This document shows, piece by piece, positions 1-7,123 of a stretch of DNA of 64,000 nt (positions are counted from its first letter, which is position 1; each line of letters begins with the position of its first letter). The position numbers were made by a program, and so were the translations under genes. The DNA is from Rhodocista pekingensis (GTDB lineage Bacteria > Pseudomonadota > Alphaproteobacteria > Azospirillales > Azospirillaceae). Below the pieces are notes generated by a model. The model was given only the letters and a program-made list of their open reading frames with translations. It was not told the DNA's origin and did no database searches. The stretch spans positions 14,382 through 78,381 of the forward strand of contig NZ_JBHTCM010000008.1 in NCBI RefSeq assembly GCF_042665545.1. Direction: 5' to 3'.

Positions 1-222
1 GGCCAGTTCATGCGGCGACAGACCGTCCTCGGCCGCCTGGAGCAGGAACAGAAGGACGAACTTGCCCTCGGACAGATCATGGGCGCCCAGGCGCACGGCG
101 CAGTCCCGGTCGATGGCCGCCGCCAGCGAGAGCACCTCGAAACAGGCGCGCATGCCCTCGGCGACGGCGTCGGTGCCCGGACGGGCCAGCAGCGCCGTAT
201 ATTTCCGAACGAGAGGTATCAT
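1..222 (-). CDS. MarR-family transcriptional regulator, N-terminal part (runs off left edge)
   Basis: The first 74 codons of a minus-strand gene are present; the rest lies beyond the window. The translation starts MIPLVRKYTALL and ends LSPHELA. The pattern of two helices followed by LSEGKFVLLFLL and GLSPHELA is what MarR proteins show just before and inside the winged helix-turn-helix, with LSPHELA as the start of the HTH. MarR proteins bind DNA as dimers and usually repress their own or a neighbouring gene in response to small molecules. The ATG at 222 lies inside a perfect inverted repeat (221-249) that would make a natural autoregulatory operator. No in-frame start was found just upstream, and the ribosome site is weak. 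The family call rests on a partial sequence. Confidence 0.72.
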   Translation of the reverse strand, partial: MIPLVRKYTALLARPGTDAVAEGMRACFEVLSLAAAIDRDCAVRLGAHDLSEGKFVLLFLLQAAEDGLSPHELA

Positions 223-249
223 AAGGCGCCATACTATATGGCGCCTTAT
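221..249. promoter_or_regulatory. 29-bp near-perfect palindrome, probable MarR operator
   Basis: Arms ATAAGGCGCCATA (221-233) and TATGGCGCCTTAT (237-249) are exact reverse complements around a 3-base centre. The palindrome covers the start codon of the MarR-type gene and the bases just upstream of it. MarR proteins bind palindromes of this kind, so autoregulation is the simplest reading. The role is inferred; only the symmetry is seen. Confidence 0.6.
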
Positions 250-433
250 GGCATGACAACTCCCGTCATGACCTGTCCGCGCCGCCGCGGGACTGCCATA
301 TTGCCTTGCTTCAGATGGGGGGCTTTCCGGGCGGGGACCGGTGCGCCTGGAACCGCCTCCACCGGAGTCTCCGTCAGGCGATCATCCGGCCGGTGCGTTA
401 AAGCGCTTGCGTCACCTTGTCGGGAGGAGACAA

Positions 434-1297
434 TTGCGGAATCCGAACGCAGCTTTCCAGGTTCGCGTGAACACGACGTCGCTACTGCGCCCGGCCTGCC
501 TCCGTCTGCTGACGGTGGCCGCCCTTTCCATTGGTTTCCTGATCCCCTTTCCGGGCGGGGCCGCCGCCGCCCAGGTCGTCCCGCATCTGGCGACCTATAA
601 GCTGAGCCTCGCCTCCAGCCGTTCCAGCGCCACGGTCGCCGGCGTTGACGGCGCCATGAGCTATGCCTGGAAGGACGCCTGCGACGGCTGGACCGTCGAA
701 CAGCGGTTCCAGGTCCGCTTCACCTATGTCGAGGGCGAGCAGGTGGAACTGACCACCAGCTACGTGACCTGGGAGGCGAAGGACGGCTCCGCCTACCGCT
801 TCAACGTCCGCAAGCTGACCAACGGCGAGCTGGAGGAGGAACTCCGCGGCGACGCCACGCTGAACGGCGCGGCCGGGGGTGTCGCCCGTTTCGAGCGGCC
901 GGACCGGAAGGAGATGACCCTGCGGCCGGGAACGCTGTTCCCGACGGCGCACACCATCCGCATGCTGGAGATGGCACAGAAGGGCGACATCTTCCTGTCC
1001 GCTCCCATCTTCGACGGGTCCGAGGCGGATGGACCATCCGGGGTCAGCGCCCTGATCGCCAAGCCGGCCAAGGTAGGCGACCTGAAGACCCGGAGCCGGG
1101 ATCTGGTCCGCGAGCGCGGCTGGCCCGTCTTCATGGCCTTCTTCCCCGCGGATACCCAGGAGATGCTGCCGGAGTACGAGACGAAGCTGACGATCCTGGA
1201 CAACGGCGTCGTCGAATCCATGCTGATCGACTATGGCGATTTCCAGGTGCGGGCCGTGCTGGAGTCCCTGGAGACGGCGCCGAAGCCCCCCTGCTGA
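434..1297 (+). CDS. eipB: EipB-like cell envelope integrity protein (DUF1849)
   Basis: A secreted protein of about 287 residues matching the DUF1849/EipB family, periplasmic beta-spiral proteins that support envelope integrity in alphaproteobacteria. A hydrophobic signal segment (LLTVAALSIGFLIPF, about residues 26-40) is followed by an Ala-rich cleavage region. The mature part has the family pattern YKLSLASS, SYAWKDACDGW, TTSYVTWE and LFPTAHT. Two cysteines stand at about 83 and at the very C-terminus (287), matching the disulfide pair known for Brucella EipB. I chose the TTG at 434 because a strong GGAGGAG site lies 4-6 bases before it. Other in-frame starts are GTG 467 and ATG 341. It appears to stand alone. 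Confidence 0.8.
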   Translation: MRNPNAAFQVRVNTTSLLRPACLRLLTVAALSIGFLIPFPGGAAAAQVVPHLATYKLSLASSRSSATVAGVDGAMSYAWKDACDGWTVEQRFQVRFTYVEGEQVELTTSYVTWEAKDGSAYRFNVRKLTNGELEEELRGDATLNGAAGGVARFERPDRKEMTLRPGTLFPTAHTIRMLEMAQKGDIFLSAPIFDGSEADGPSGVSALIAKPAKVGDLKTRSRDLVRERGWPVFMAFFPADTQEMLPEYETKLTILDNGVVESMLIDYGDFQVRAVLESLETAPKPPC

Positions 1298-1326
1298 CCG
1301 TGACCCGCCGCTGACGCCTGCGGGCG

Positions 1327-2613
1327 TCAGCGCCGCCCGGGGCCGGTCAGACCGCGCCCCTTGCCGATGGCGTCCCGACCCAGCTTGGCCCGCACCAGAT
1401 CCATGGCCTTCTCCACCTTCGCCCGGCGGGTAAGGCCGGGGTCCAGCAGGTCCGGCGGATCGGCGAGCGCGCCATCGACCAGCCCGGAGCAGCCGATCCC
1501 GATCAACCGGAACAGGCTGCCGTCCAGTTCGGTGACGAGCAGCTCCCGCCCCGCCCGGAAGAGGCGGTCCGCCATCTGGGTGGGGGAGGTGAGGGTGCGG
1601 GCCCGGGTGCGCAGGCGGAAGGCGTCGGTCTTCAGCTTCAAGGTCACGGTGGTTCCGGCCAGCCCCTCCGCCTTCAGGCGGGCGGCTACCGTCTCGCACA
1701 GCGGCCACAGGGCATGCTCCAGCGTGTCGCGGTCGCCGAAATCCCGGTCGAAGGTGGTTTCGGTCGAGATGCTCTTGGCCGGCGCGTGCGGCGTCACCAC
1801 CCGCGCATCCTCCCCCCGTGCGAAGCGGTGGAGACGCTGGCCGATCACGCCGTAGCGCTTCACCAGGAACGCCTCGTCCGTCTGCCGGAGCTGGCCGATG
1901 GTGCGCAGCCCGTCCGCCTCCAGCTTCGTCTGAAGCGCCCGGCCGACGCCCCAGATCATCCCGACCGGCTTCGACTCCAGGAAGTCCAGCGCTTCGGCCC
2001 GGCCGATCACGGCGAAGCCACGCGGCTTGTCCAGATCGGATGCGATCTTCGCCAGGAACTTGTTGTAACTCAGCCCGATCGAGGCGGTGATGCCGACCTC
2101 CCGCTCGATGCGCCGGACCAGCCGTGCCAACGTCTGCGCCGGGCTGCCGCCATGCAGCCGCTCCGTCCCGGTCAGATCAAGGAAGGCCTCGTCGATGGAG
2201 AGCGGTTCCACCAGGGGGGTGGCCGACTCCAGCAGGGTGCGCACCTGCCGCCCGACCGTGGCATACTTTCGCATGTCCGGCTTGATGACGACCGCATCCG
2301 GACAGGCCGCCAGCGCCTTGAACATCGGCATGGCGGAGCGAACGCCATACATCCGGGCGACGTAGCAGCAGGCCGACACCACCCCGCGCTGGCCGCCGCC
2401 GACGATGACCGGCCTGTCTGCCAGTTCCGGGCGATCGCGCTTCTCCACCGTGGCGTAGAAGGCGTCGCAGTCGATGTGGGCGATGCTCAGAGTGTGCAAC
2501 TCAGGGTGTTGTATCAGCCGCACCGATCCGCAGTCCGGACAGCGCCCGATCCCCGCCGGGGGAGTGGCCCCGCAGTCGCGACATAGGCCCGCGGGAGGGG
2601 CAATTCCAGTCAC
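1327..2613 (-). CDS. dinB: DNA polymerase IV (translesion, Y-family) with N-terminal zinc ribbon
   Basis: Error-prone Y-family polymerase that copies damaged DNA in the cytoplasm. Catalytic carboxylates are visible in HIDCDAFYATVE and SIDEAFLDL. The palm, fingers and thumb region is followed by a little-finger domain containing SISTETTF. A CxxC...CxxC zinc ribbon (CRDC and CPDC, about residues 11-30) precedes the polymerase; a comparable extension is known in some alphaproteobacterial DinB proteins. The GTG at 2613 is preferred because GAGGAAGGA lies 8 bases upstream; an ATG at 2652 would add 13 residues. I looked for the alphaproteobacterial SOS box GAAC-N7-GAAC upstream and did not find one. 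It is divergent from divK. Confidence 0.9.
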   Translation of the reverse strand: MTGIAPPAGLCRDCGATPPAGIGRCPDCGSVRLIQHPELHTLSIAHIDCDAFYATVEKRDRPELADRPVIVGGGQRGVVSACCYVARMYGVRSAMPMFKALAACPDAVVIKPDMRKYATVGRQVRTLLESATPLVEPLSIDEAFLDLTGTERLHGGSPAQTLARLVRRIEREVGITASIGLSYNKFLAKIASDLDKPRGFAVIGRAEALDFLESKPVGMIWGVGRALQTKLEADGLRTIGQLRQTDEAFLVKRYGVIGQRLHRFARGEDARVVTPHAPAKSISTETTFDRDFGDRDTLEHALWPLCETVAARLKAEGLAGTTVTLKLKTDAFRLRTRARTLTSPTQMADRLFRAGRELLVTELDGSLFRLIGIGCSGLVDGALADPPDLLDPGLTRRAKVEKAMDLVRAKLGRDAIGKGRGLTGPGRR

Positions 2614-2831
2614 GCTGTCCGTCCTTCCTCTTGCCTCGGGTGGCGACGTCACTGTACTCCTAACCCGACCGTTATAGGTGTGCTCTGGTCACGCCTTAGG
2701 GGTAACGGCAGGTTAATGATTCGGGCGCTAGGGTAACGCAGGCTGACGGCCGGAATGCCCAGACCCGAAGCCGCCGCCGACTTTGCGAAGGGCCCGGCAG
2801 GCCGTCTGTCTGGGGGTGCGGGAGCGCCGGA

Positions 2832-3263
2832 ATGGGTTCTGAAACGATCGAACTGCACATGCCCTCCACCCCCGGCCCGCAAGGGAAGGGCGGGCCCGAT
2901 GGCAAGCTTGTCCTGGTGGTGGAGGACAACGAGCTGAACATGAAGCTCTTTCATGATCTGCTCGAGGCCCATGGCTACGCCACCTTGCAGACCAAGGACG
3001 GGATGGAGGCGCTGCGCCTGGCACGGCAGCACCGCCCCGACCTGATCCTGATGGATATCCAGCTTCCCGAAGTCTCGGGACTGGAAGTGACCAAGTGGCT
3101 GAAGGAGGATGACGATCTGCGCGGGATTCCCGTCGTGGCCGTCACCGCTTTCGCCATGAAAGGGGATGAAGAGAAGATCCGGGAAGGCGGCTGCGAGGAC
3201 TACATCGCCAAGCCCATCTCGGTCGCCAGATTCATTCAGACGGTCCAGCGGTTCCTGGGCTGA
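2832..3263 (+). CDS. divK: Single-domain response regulator, DivK-like
   Basis: A stand-alone receiver domain of 143 residues. Acidic pocket E31-D32, phosphoacceptor D75 (LILMDIQLP), T105 and K127 (IAKPIS) are all present. DivK receives phosphate from DivJ/PleC-type kinases and acts through DivL and CckA on CtrA, setting cell-cycle progression and polarity. The gene immediately downstream is pleD, the same order as in Caulobacter, which supports DivK over a generic CheY-like protein. The first 24 residues are a poorly conserved extension; the ATG at 2859 is an alternative start. The gap to pleD is 36 bases, consistent with one transcript. Confidence 0.88.
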   Translation: MGSETIELHMPSTPGPQGKGGPDGKLVLVVEDNELNMKLFHDLLEAHGYATLQTKDGMEALRLARQHRPDLILMDIQLPEVSGLEVTKWLKEDDDLRGIPVVAVTAFAMKGDEEKIREGGCEDYIAKPISVARFIQTVQRFLG

Positions 3264-3299
3264 GGGCGATCCCCTCCGCCCGTCGGATAAGAAGGCGCC

Positions 3300-4742
3300 A
3301 TGTCCGCACGAGTTCTGGTCGTTGATGACGTCGTGCCCAACGTGAAGCTGCTCGCGGCGAAGCTGACGCGCGAGTACTTCGACGTCATCACCGCCTACGG
3401 CGGGCCCGAGGCCCTGGACAAGATCCGCTCCCAGTCCCCCGATATCGTCCTGCTGGATGTGATGATGCCCGGCATGGACGGATTCGAGGTCTGTGAGCGC
3501 ATCCGCTCCGACCCCTCGGTCATGCACATCCCCGTCGTCATGGTCACCGCCCTGTCCGACGTGGCCGACCGCGTGCGCGGGCTGGAGGCGGGGGCCGATG
3601 ATTTCCTGACCAAGCCTGTGAACGACGTGGCCCTGTTCGCCCGCGTCCGCTCGCTCGTCCGCCTGAAGATGATGATGGACGAGTGGCGCCTGCGGGAGAG
3701 CACCTCGGGCCAGCTCGGCATGCTGGTGGCGACCGACAGCGTGCAGACGCAGTCGGCGGAGAATTCCCGCATCCTGGTGGTGGAGGACAGCTCCATCGAC
3801 ATGGATAAGATCCGGGAGACGCTGGCGCGGGACCGCGACGGCGTGGTGGAGGCGGAGAACTGTGCCGCCGCGCTGGAACTGGCGCTGACCCAGGATTTCG
3901 AGCTGGTCATCGTCAGCCTGACCCTGATGCGGGAGGACGGGCTGCGCCTGTGCTCCCAGCTCCGCAGCCATGAGCGCACGCGGCAGGTGCCGATCCTGCT
4001 GCTGGCCGACGAGACGGACATGGACCGTGTCGCCAAGGGCCTTGAGCTGGGCGCCAACGACTACGTGATCAAGCCGATCGACCGGAACGAGCTGATGGCG
4101 CGCACCCGCACGCAGGTGCGGCGCAAGCGCTACCAGGACCGGCTGCGCTCAAACTATGAACAGAGCCTGTCCCTGGCGCTCACGGACAGCCTGACGGGCC
4201 TGTTCAACCGGCGCTATCTGTCGGCCCACCTGCCGCGCCTGCTGGACCGCGGCGGCGGCAACCAGAAGCCCGTCGCCGCGCTTCTGTTCGACATCGATCA
4301 CTTCAAGATCGTCAACGACACCTGGGGCCACTCCGCCGGGGACGAGGTGCTGCGCGAGGTGGCGGTCCGCACCAGCCGTAATCTCCGCAACTTCGATCTG
4401 GTGACGCGCCTGGGGGGTGAGGAGTTCGTCGTCGTCATGCCCGACACCGATCTGTCGGCTGCCATGACGGTGGCGGAACGGCTGCGCCGGCGCATCGCGG
4501 ACGAGCCGTTCAAGGTCACCGCCGGCACCGGGGAGATCACCGTCACCATCAGCATCGGCGTCGCCGTGGCGGAGGGGACCGACGGGGATGCGCGCGGGGA
4601 ATCCGGCGACAGCCTGCTGCGCCGCGCCGATACCGCGCTCTACCGGGCCAAGCGGTCCGGGCGGAACCGTGTCGTGGCCGATACCCGCGACCAGTCCGAA
4701 CCCACGCCGGAAGCCTTCACCGGCGCTTCCGGACTGCGCTGA
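3300..4742 (+). CDS. pleD: Response regulator PleD, diguanylate cyclase
   Basis: A 480-residue protein with PleD architecture. The first receiver has D9-D10 and phosphoacceptor D53. The second receiver (about 157-275) has Ser where the acceptor Asp should be (VIVSLTL), as expected of the adaptor receiver. The GGDEF domain (about 310-460) has active-site GGEEF near 372. An inhibitory I-site RxxD (RNFD) lies exactly five residues before GGEEF, so product inhibition by c-di-GMP is predicted. Phosphorylation-driven dimerisation would switch on synthesis of c-di-GMP from two GTP, controlling the motile-to-sessile switch. It is translated just after divK. Confidence 0.92.
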   Translation: MSARVLVVDDVVPNVKLLAAKLTREYFDVITAYGGPEALDKIRSQSPDIVLLDVMMPGMDGFEVCERIRSDPSVMHIPVVMVTALSDVADRVRGLEAGADDFLTKPVNDVALFARVRSLVRLKMMMDEWRLRESTSGQLGMLVATDSVQTQSAENSRILVVEDSSIDMDKIRETLARDRDGVVEAENCAAALELALTQDFELVIVSLTLMREDGLRLCSQLRSHERTRQVPILLLADETDMDRVAKGLELGANDYVIKPIDRNELMARTRTQVRRKRYQDRLRSNYEQSLSLALTDSLTGLFNRRYLSAHLPRLLDRGGGNQKPVAALLFDIDHFKIVNDTWGHSAGDEVLREVAVRTSRNLRNFDLVTRLGGEEFVVVMPDTDLSAAMTVAERLRRRIADEPFKVTAGTGEITVTISIGVAVAEGTDGDARGESGDSLLRRADTALYRAKRSGRNRVVADTRDQSEPTPEAFTGASGLR

Positions 4743-4743
4743 C

Positions 4744-4786
4744 GCCCGGTCTCTCCGGGCAGTACTGGCTCTCCGGACAGCACTGG
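4744..4786. repeat. Hairpin and imperfect 18-bp tandem repeat after pleD
   Basis: Two head-to-tail 18-bp units occupy 4751-4768 and 4769-4786, sharing CTCTCCGG-CAG-ACTGG and differing at two positions. The first unit also forms the right half of a small stem (GCCCGG 4744-4749 with CCGGGC 4755-4760). A second hairpin, TCTGCCAG (4885-4892) with CTGGCAGA (4901-4908), lies further on. Neither has a T-run after it, so rho-independent termination of pleD is possible but weak. The rest of 4743-4946 shows no gene. Confidence 0.5.
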
Positions 4787-4947
4787 ACCACGCCTTCCTC
4801 TGATGGAGTCGCCCCCTGGAGAAGGGGCCGGTGGCGGGCAGCCCCGCCGGCGGCATGCCGGCCCGCGCGTACAACAACCATCATTCTGCCAGGGGCCTCT
4901 CTGGCAGACAGGCCCTGCCATGACCGCAGGCGATCCGGAAAACAGAA

Positions 4948-4971
4948 AAGGCCGCCCGTGGGGGCGGCCTT
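4948..4971 (-). terminator. Rho-independent terminator of rpmG
   Basis: A perfect 10-bp stem, AAGGCCGCCC (4948-4957) and GGGCGGCCTT (4962-4971), with a 4-base loop. On the minus strand the stem is followed by TTTCTGTTTTCC, the T-rich tail of an intrinsic terminator. It lies 29 bases beyond the rpmG stop codon. Confidence 0.85.
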
Positions 4972-4999
4972 CCGCATGACACGCGTCCCGAAGGCGCGG

Positions 5000-5167
5000 T
5001 CACTTCATCTTGGCTTCCTTGAAGACGACATGCTTCCGGGCAACCGGGTCGTACTTCTTGAATTCCAGCTTCTCGGTCGTCTTACGCGGATTCTTCTTCT
5101 TCACATAGAAGAACCCGGTGTCAGCGGAGCTGACCAGCTTGATCAGCACGGTATTCTGCTTCGCCAT
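5000..5167 (-). CDS. rpmG: 50S ribosomal protein L33
   Basis: A 55-residue basic protein starting MAKQNTVLIKLVSSADTGFF and containing YVKKKNPRKTTEKLEFKKYD and a KxVVFKEAKMK end, which is the standard L33 pattern and length. It belongs to the large ribosomal subunit near the E site. No zinc-binding CxxC pairs are present, so this is the cysteine-free form. It has its own leader with a hairpin and a good terminator, so it is probably transcribed separately from the protease gene upstream. Confidence 0.97.
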   Translation of the reverse strand: MAKQNTVLIKLVSSADTGFFYVKKKNPRKTTEKLEFKKYDPVARKHVVFKEAKMK

Positions 5168-5182
5168 GATACAAATCCCAAC

Positions 5183-5205
5183 GAGCGGCCAAACCAAGGC
5201 CGCTC
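5183..5205 (-). promoter_or_regulatory. Hairpin in the rpmG 5' leader
   Basis: Arms GAGCGGCC (5183-5190) and GGCCGCTC (5198-5205) are perfectly complementary around a 7-base loop. The hairpin ends 16 bases before the rpmG start codon, just outside the likely ribosome-binding region. It could modulate translation or simply be chance GC-rich symmetry. Confidence 0.35.
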
Positions 5206-5357
5206 CAGGCGGCCGATAACATTCGGAGCCGCGAACCTGCGGCGTAGCGCGGCAATCTAGCCATTCGCCGCCCCCTGTCAAGGGCGTAACGCTGTCCGGG
5301 CCCGCAAGCCTGCCGGGCGTGGGCCGGTCTGGCCGTGTTTCCGGCCCTTGCGTCCCT

Positions 5358-6974
5358 TCAGGGGTGGTGTTCGCTGCCCTGCCTCTCGCGCCGGGCGCTG
5401 GTGGCGAGCCCCACGCCGGTCGTGGCCGCGTCCTGGCGTTCTGCCACTGCCGTGGGGGCCCGCAGCAGCGCCTCCCGGTAGAGCGGCGGATCGCCCAGCA
5501 GGGCCTTGGCCACCTGGAGATCGAGATCCGGAGCATGCTCCTTCCAGGGGCAGGTCTCGCGGAGCTGGGCCAGGGCGATCTCGTCCTCCGGCGCCCGGAT
5601 ACGCCAGGACAGCAGCGTGGCGGCCGGCAGGGCTCCGCCCAGGCGCACCATGCGCAGGGCGGCGTTCACGTCCAGGGCCGGCAGGCTGGTGCAGACCGTG
5701 GGCTGCACGCCCTGCCGGTGCAGCGTGTAGCCGCTGGGGGCGTAGATGCGCGACCAGGTAAGGAACAGCTCGCCGTCGTTCGGCAACCGGGTGACCGTCT
5801 GGACACTGCCCTTGCCGAAGGAGGAGGAGCCGACGAGGGCGGCGCGGCCGCTGTCCTGGAGGGCCGCCGCCACGATCTCCGCCGCGGAGGCGGAGCGGCC
5901 GTCGATCAGCACGACCAGCGGCAGCCCGCCGGCCTCGTCATCCGGCCGGGCGTCGAAGACCTGCATGCTGTCCGGGTGGCGGCCGCGGGTGCTGATGATG
6001 CGGCCGCCGGGGATGAAGATGTCCGCCACCGCCACGGCCTGGTCCAGCAGTCCCCCGGGGTTGCCCCGCAGGTCCAGCACGAAGCCGCGCGCCCGCTGCC
6101 CCAGCTCGGTCCGCAGCCGCCGCACGGCGGCGCGAAGGTTGGGGGCGGTCGCCGCGTTGAAGCGGTCCACCTGGATGTAGCCCACCCCGTCCTCGGCACG
6201 GGCGACGACGGTGCTGGGAATCACCCGGTCGCGCCGGACGGAAACGCGGCGGCTCTCCTTCGGGGTCGGACCCACGGCGAGCGTCACGACCGATCCCGCC
6301 GGCCCGCGCAGCCGCTCCCCGACCTCTTCCGTGCTCAGGCGCGCGGTCGGCGTGCCGTCGATCGCCAGGATCAGGTCGCCGGCGCGCAGCCCGGCCGACT
6401 CCGCCGGTCCGCCGACCATGACGTCGGCGACCTCGTGGCGGGCCCCGTCCTGTCGCATGGCAACTCCGATGCCGCCATAGCCCTCCCGCTGCGAACGCTC
6501 GTCCACGGCGCGCTGACCGCCCGTATAGCGGGAATAGGAATCGAGGTCCGCGATGATGCCGTCGAAGATGGCCTGGTAGACGGCATCCGTGTCGGTCGAG
6601 GCAAGGGCGGGGGAGGTGGCGCGCAGCCGTTCCGCGGCCCGCGCCGTCAGCGTCGCCCAGGCGGCGGGATCGTCCCGGGTCGGCAGGTCGAACGCGCCCA
6701 CCGTGCGCCCGTCGCTGCGGACCTCCAGGGTGCTGCCGGTGACGACCAGCGATATGCCCGGGTCCAGCTTCGTCAGTCCCGACAGCCCGTCCAGGGTCAG
6801 CCGGCGCAGATCGACGGGGTCCAGATAGATTTCCGCGATGCGGGCATAGCCCATGGCGAAGACGTGTTCGCCGACGACCCGTTCGCGCAGCGGGGCATAG
6901 TCGCGGGTATGACCGGCGGCGCACCCGCCGACAAGGCTGAAGACCAGGACGACCGGGGCCAGCCTCCGCAGCAT
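5358..6974 (-). CDS. S41-family carboxy-terminal processing protease, lipoprotein
   Basis: A 538-residue periplasmic serine protease of the CtpA/Prc type. A lipoprotein signal ends in lipobox VGGC with the lipidated Cys at 18. A PDZ domain (about 165-250, GGIGVAMRQ and GLRAGDLILAIDG) recognises substrate tails. The peptidase core follows, with VGYIQVDRF, LDLRGNPGG, nucleophile Ser363 in GRSASAAE and general base Lys388 in SSFGKGSVQ, so the Ser-Lys dyad is intact. The region between 20 and 150 is not a recognised domain. It follows rnr by about 150 bases on the same strand. Substrates cannot be told from the sequence. Confidence 0.88.
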   Translation of the reverse strand: MLRRLAPVVLVFSLVGGCAAGHTRDYAPLRERVVGEHVFAMGYARIAEIYLDPVDLRRLTLDGLSGLTKLDPGISLVVTGSTLEVRSDGRTVGAFDLPTRDDPAAWATLTARAAERLRATSPALASTDTDAVYQAIFDGIIADLDSYSRYTGGQRAVDERSQREGYGGIGVAMRQDGARHEVADVMVGGPAESAGLRAGDLILAIDGTPTARLSTEEVGERLRGPAGSVVTLAVGPTPKESRRVSVRRDRVIPSTVVARAEDGVGYIQVDRFNAATAPNLRAAVRRLRTELGQRARGFVLDLRGNPGGLLDQAVAVADIFIPGGRIISTRGRHPDSMQVFDARPDDEAGGLPLVVLIDGRSASAAEIVAAALQDSGRAALVGSSSFGKGSVQTVTRLPNDGELFLTWSRIYAPSGYTLHRQGVQPTVCTSLPALDVNAALRMVRLGGALPAATLLSWRIRAPEDEIALAQLRETCPWKEHAPDLDLQVAKALLGDPPLYREALLRAPTAVAERQDAATTGVGLATSARRERQGSEHHP

Positions 6975-7123
6975 CCCTAGACCTCCACCGCTGCCGGGGA
7001 GGGCTGGATGCGCAGGGCTTCTGCCCGGCGGGGATGATCCGATGTCGCAGCCATTCCCGGACTCTCTACCATGAATCGGGGTTCGGTCCAGTCCTCGATT
7101 CTTCTGCGCCCCGCAACAGCGCC

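Noticed and set aside
2614..2700. SOS box for dinB
   Set aside because: No GAAC-N7-GAAC arrangement was found upstream of either candidate start.
2660..2831. Possible CtrA box (TTAA-N7-TTAA) upstream of divK
   Set aside because: Only one TTAA half-site (in GGTTAATG) was seen; no correctly spaced pair.
5168..5357. Extra small gene between the S41 protease gene and rpmG
   Set aside because: The rpmG frame is open upstream, but the translation is Pro/Arg-rich read-through; the L33 start at 5167 is unambiguous.
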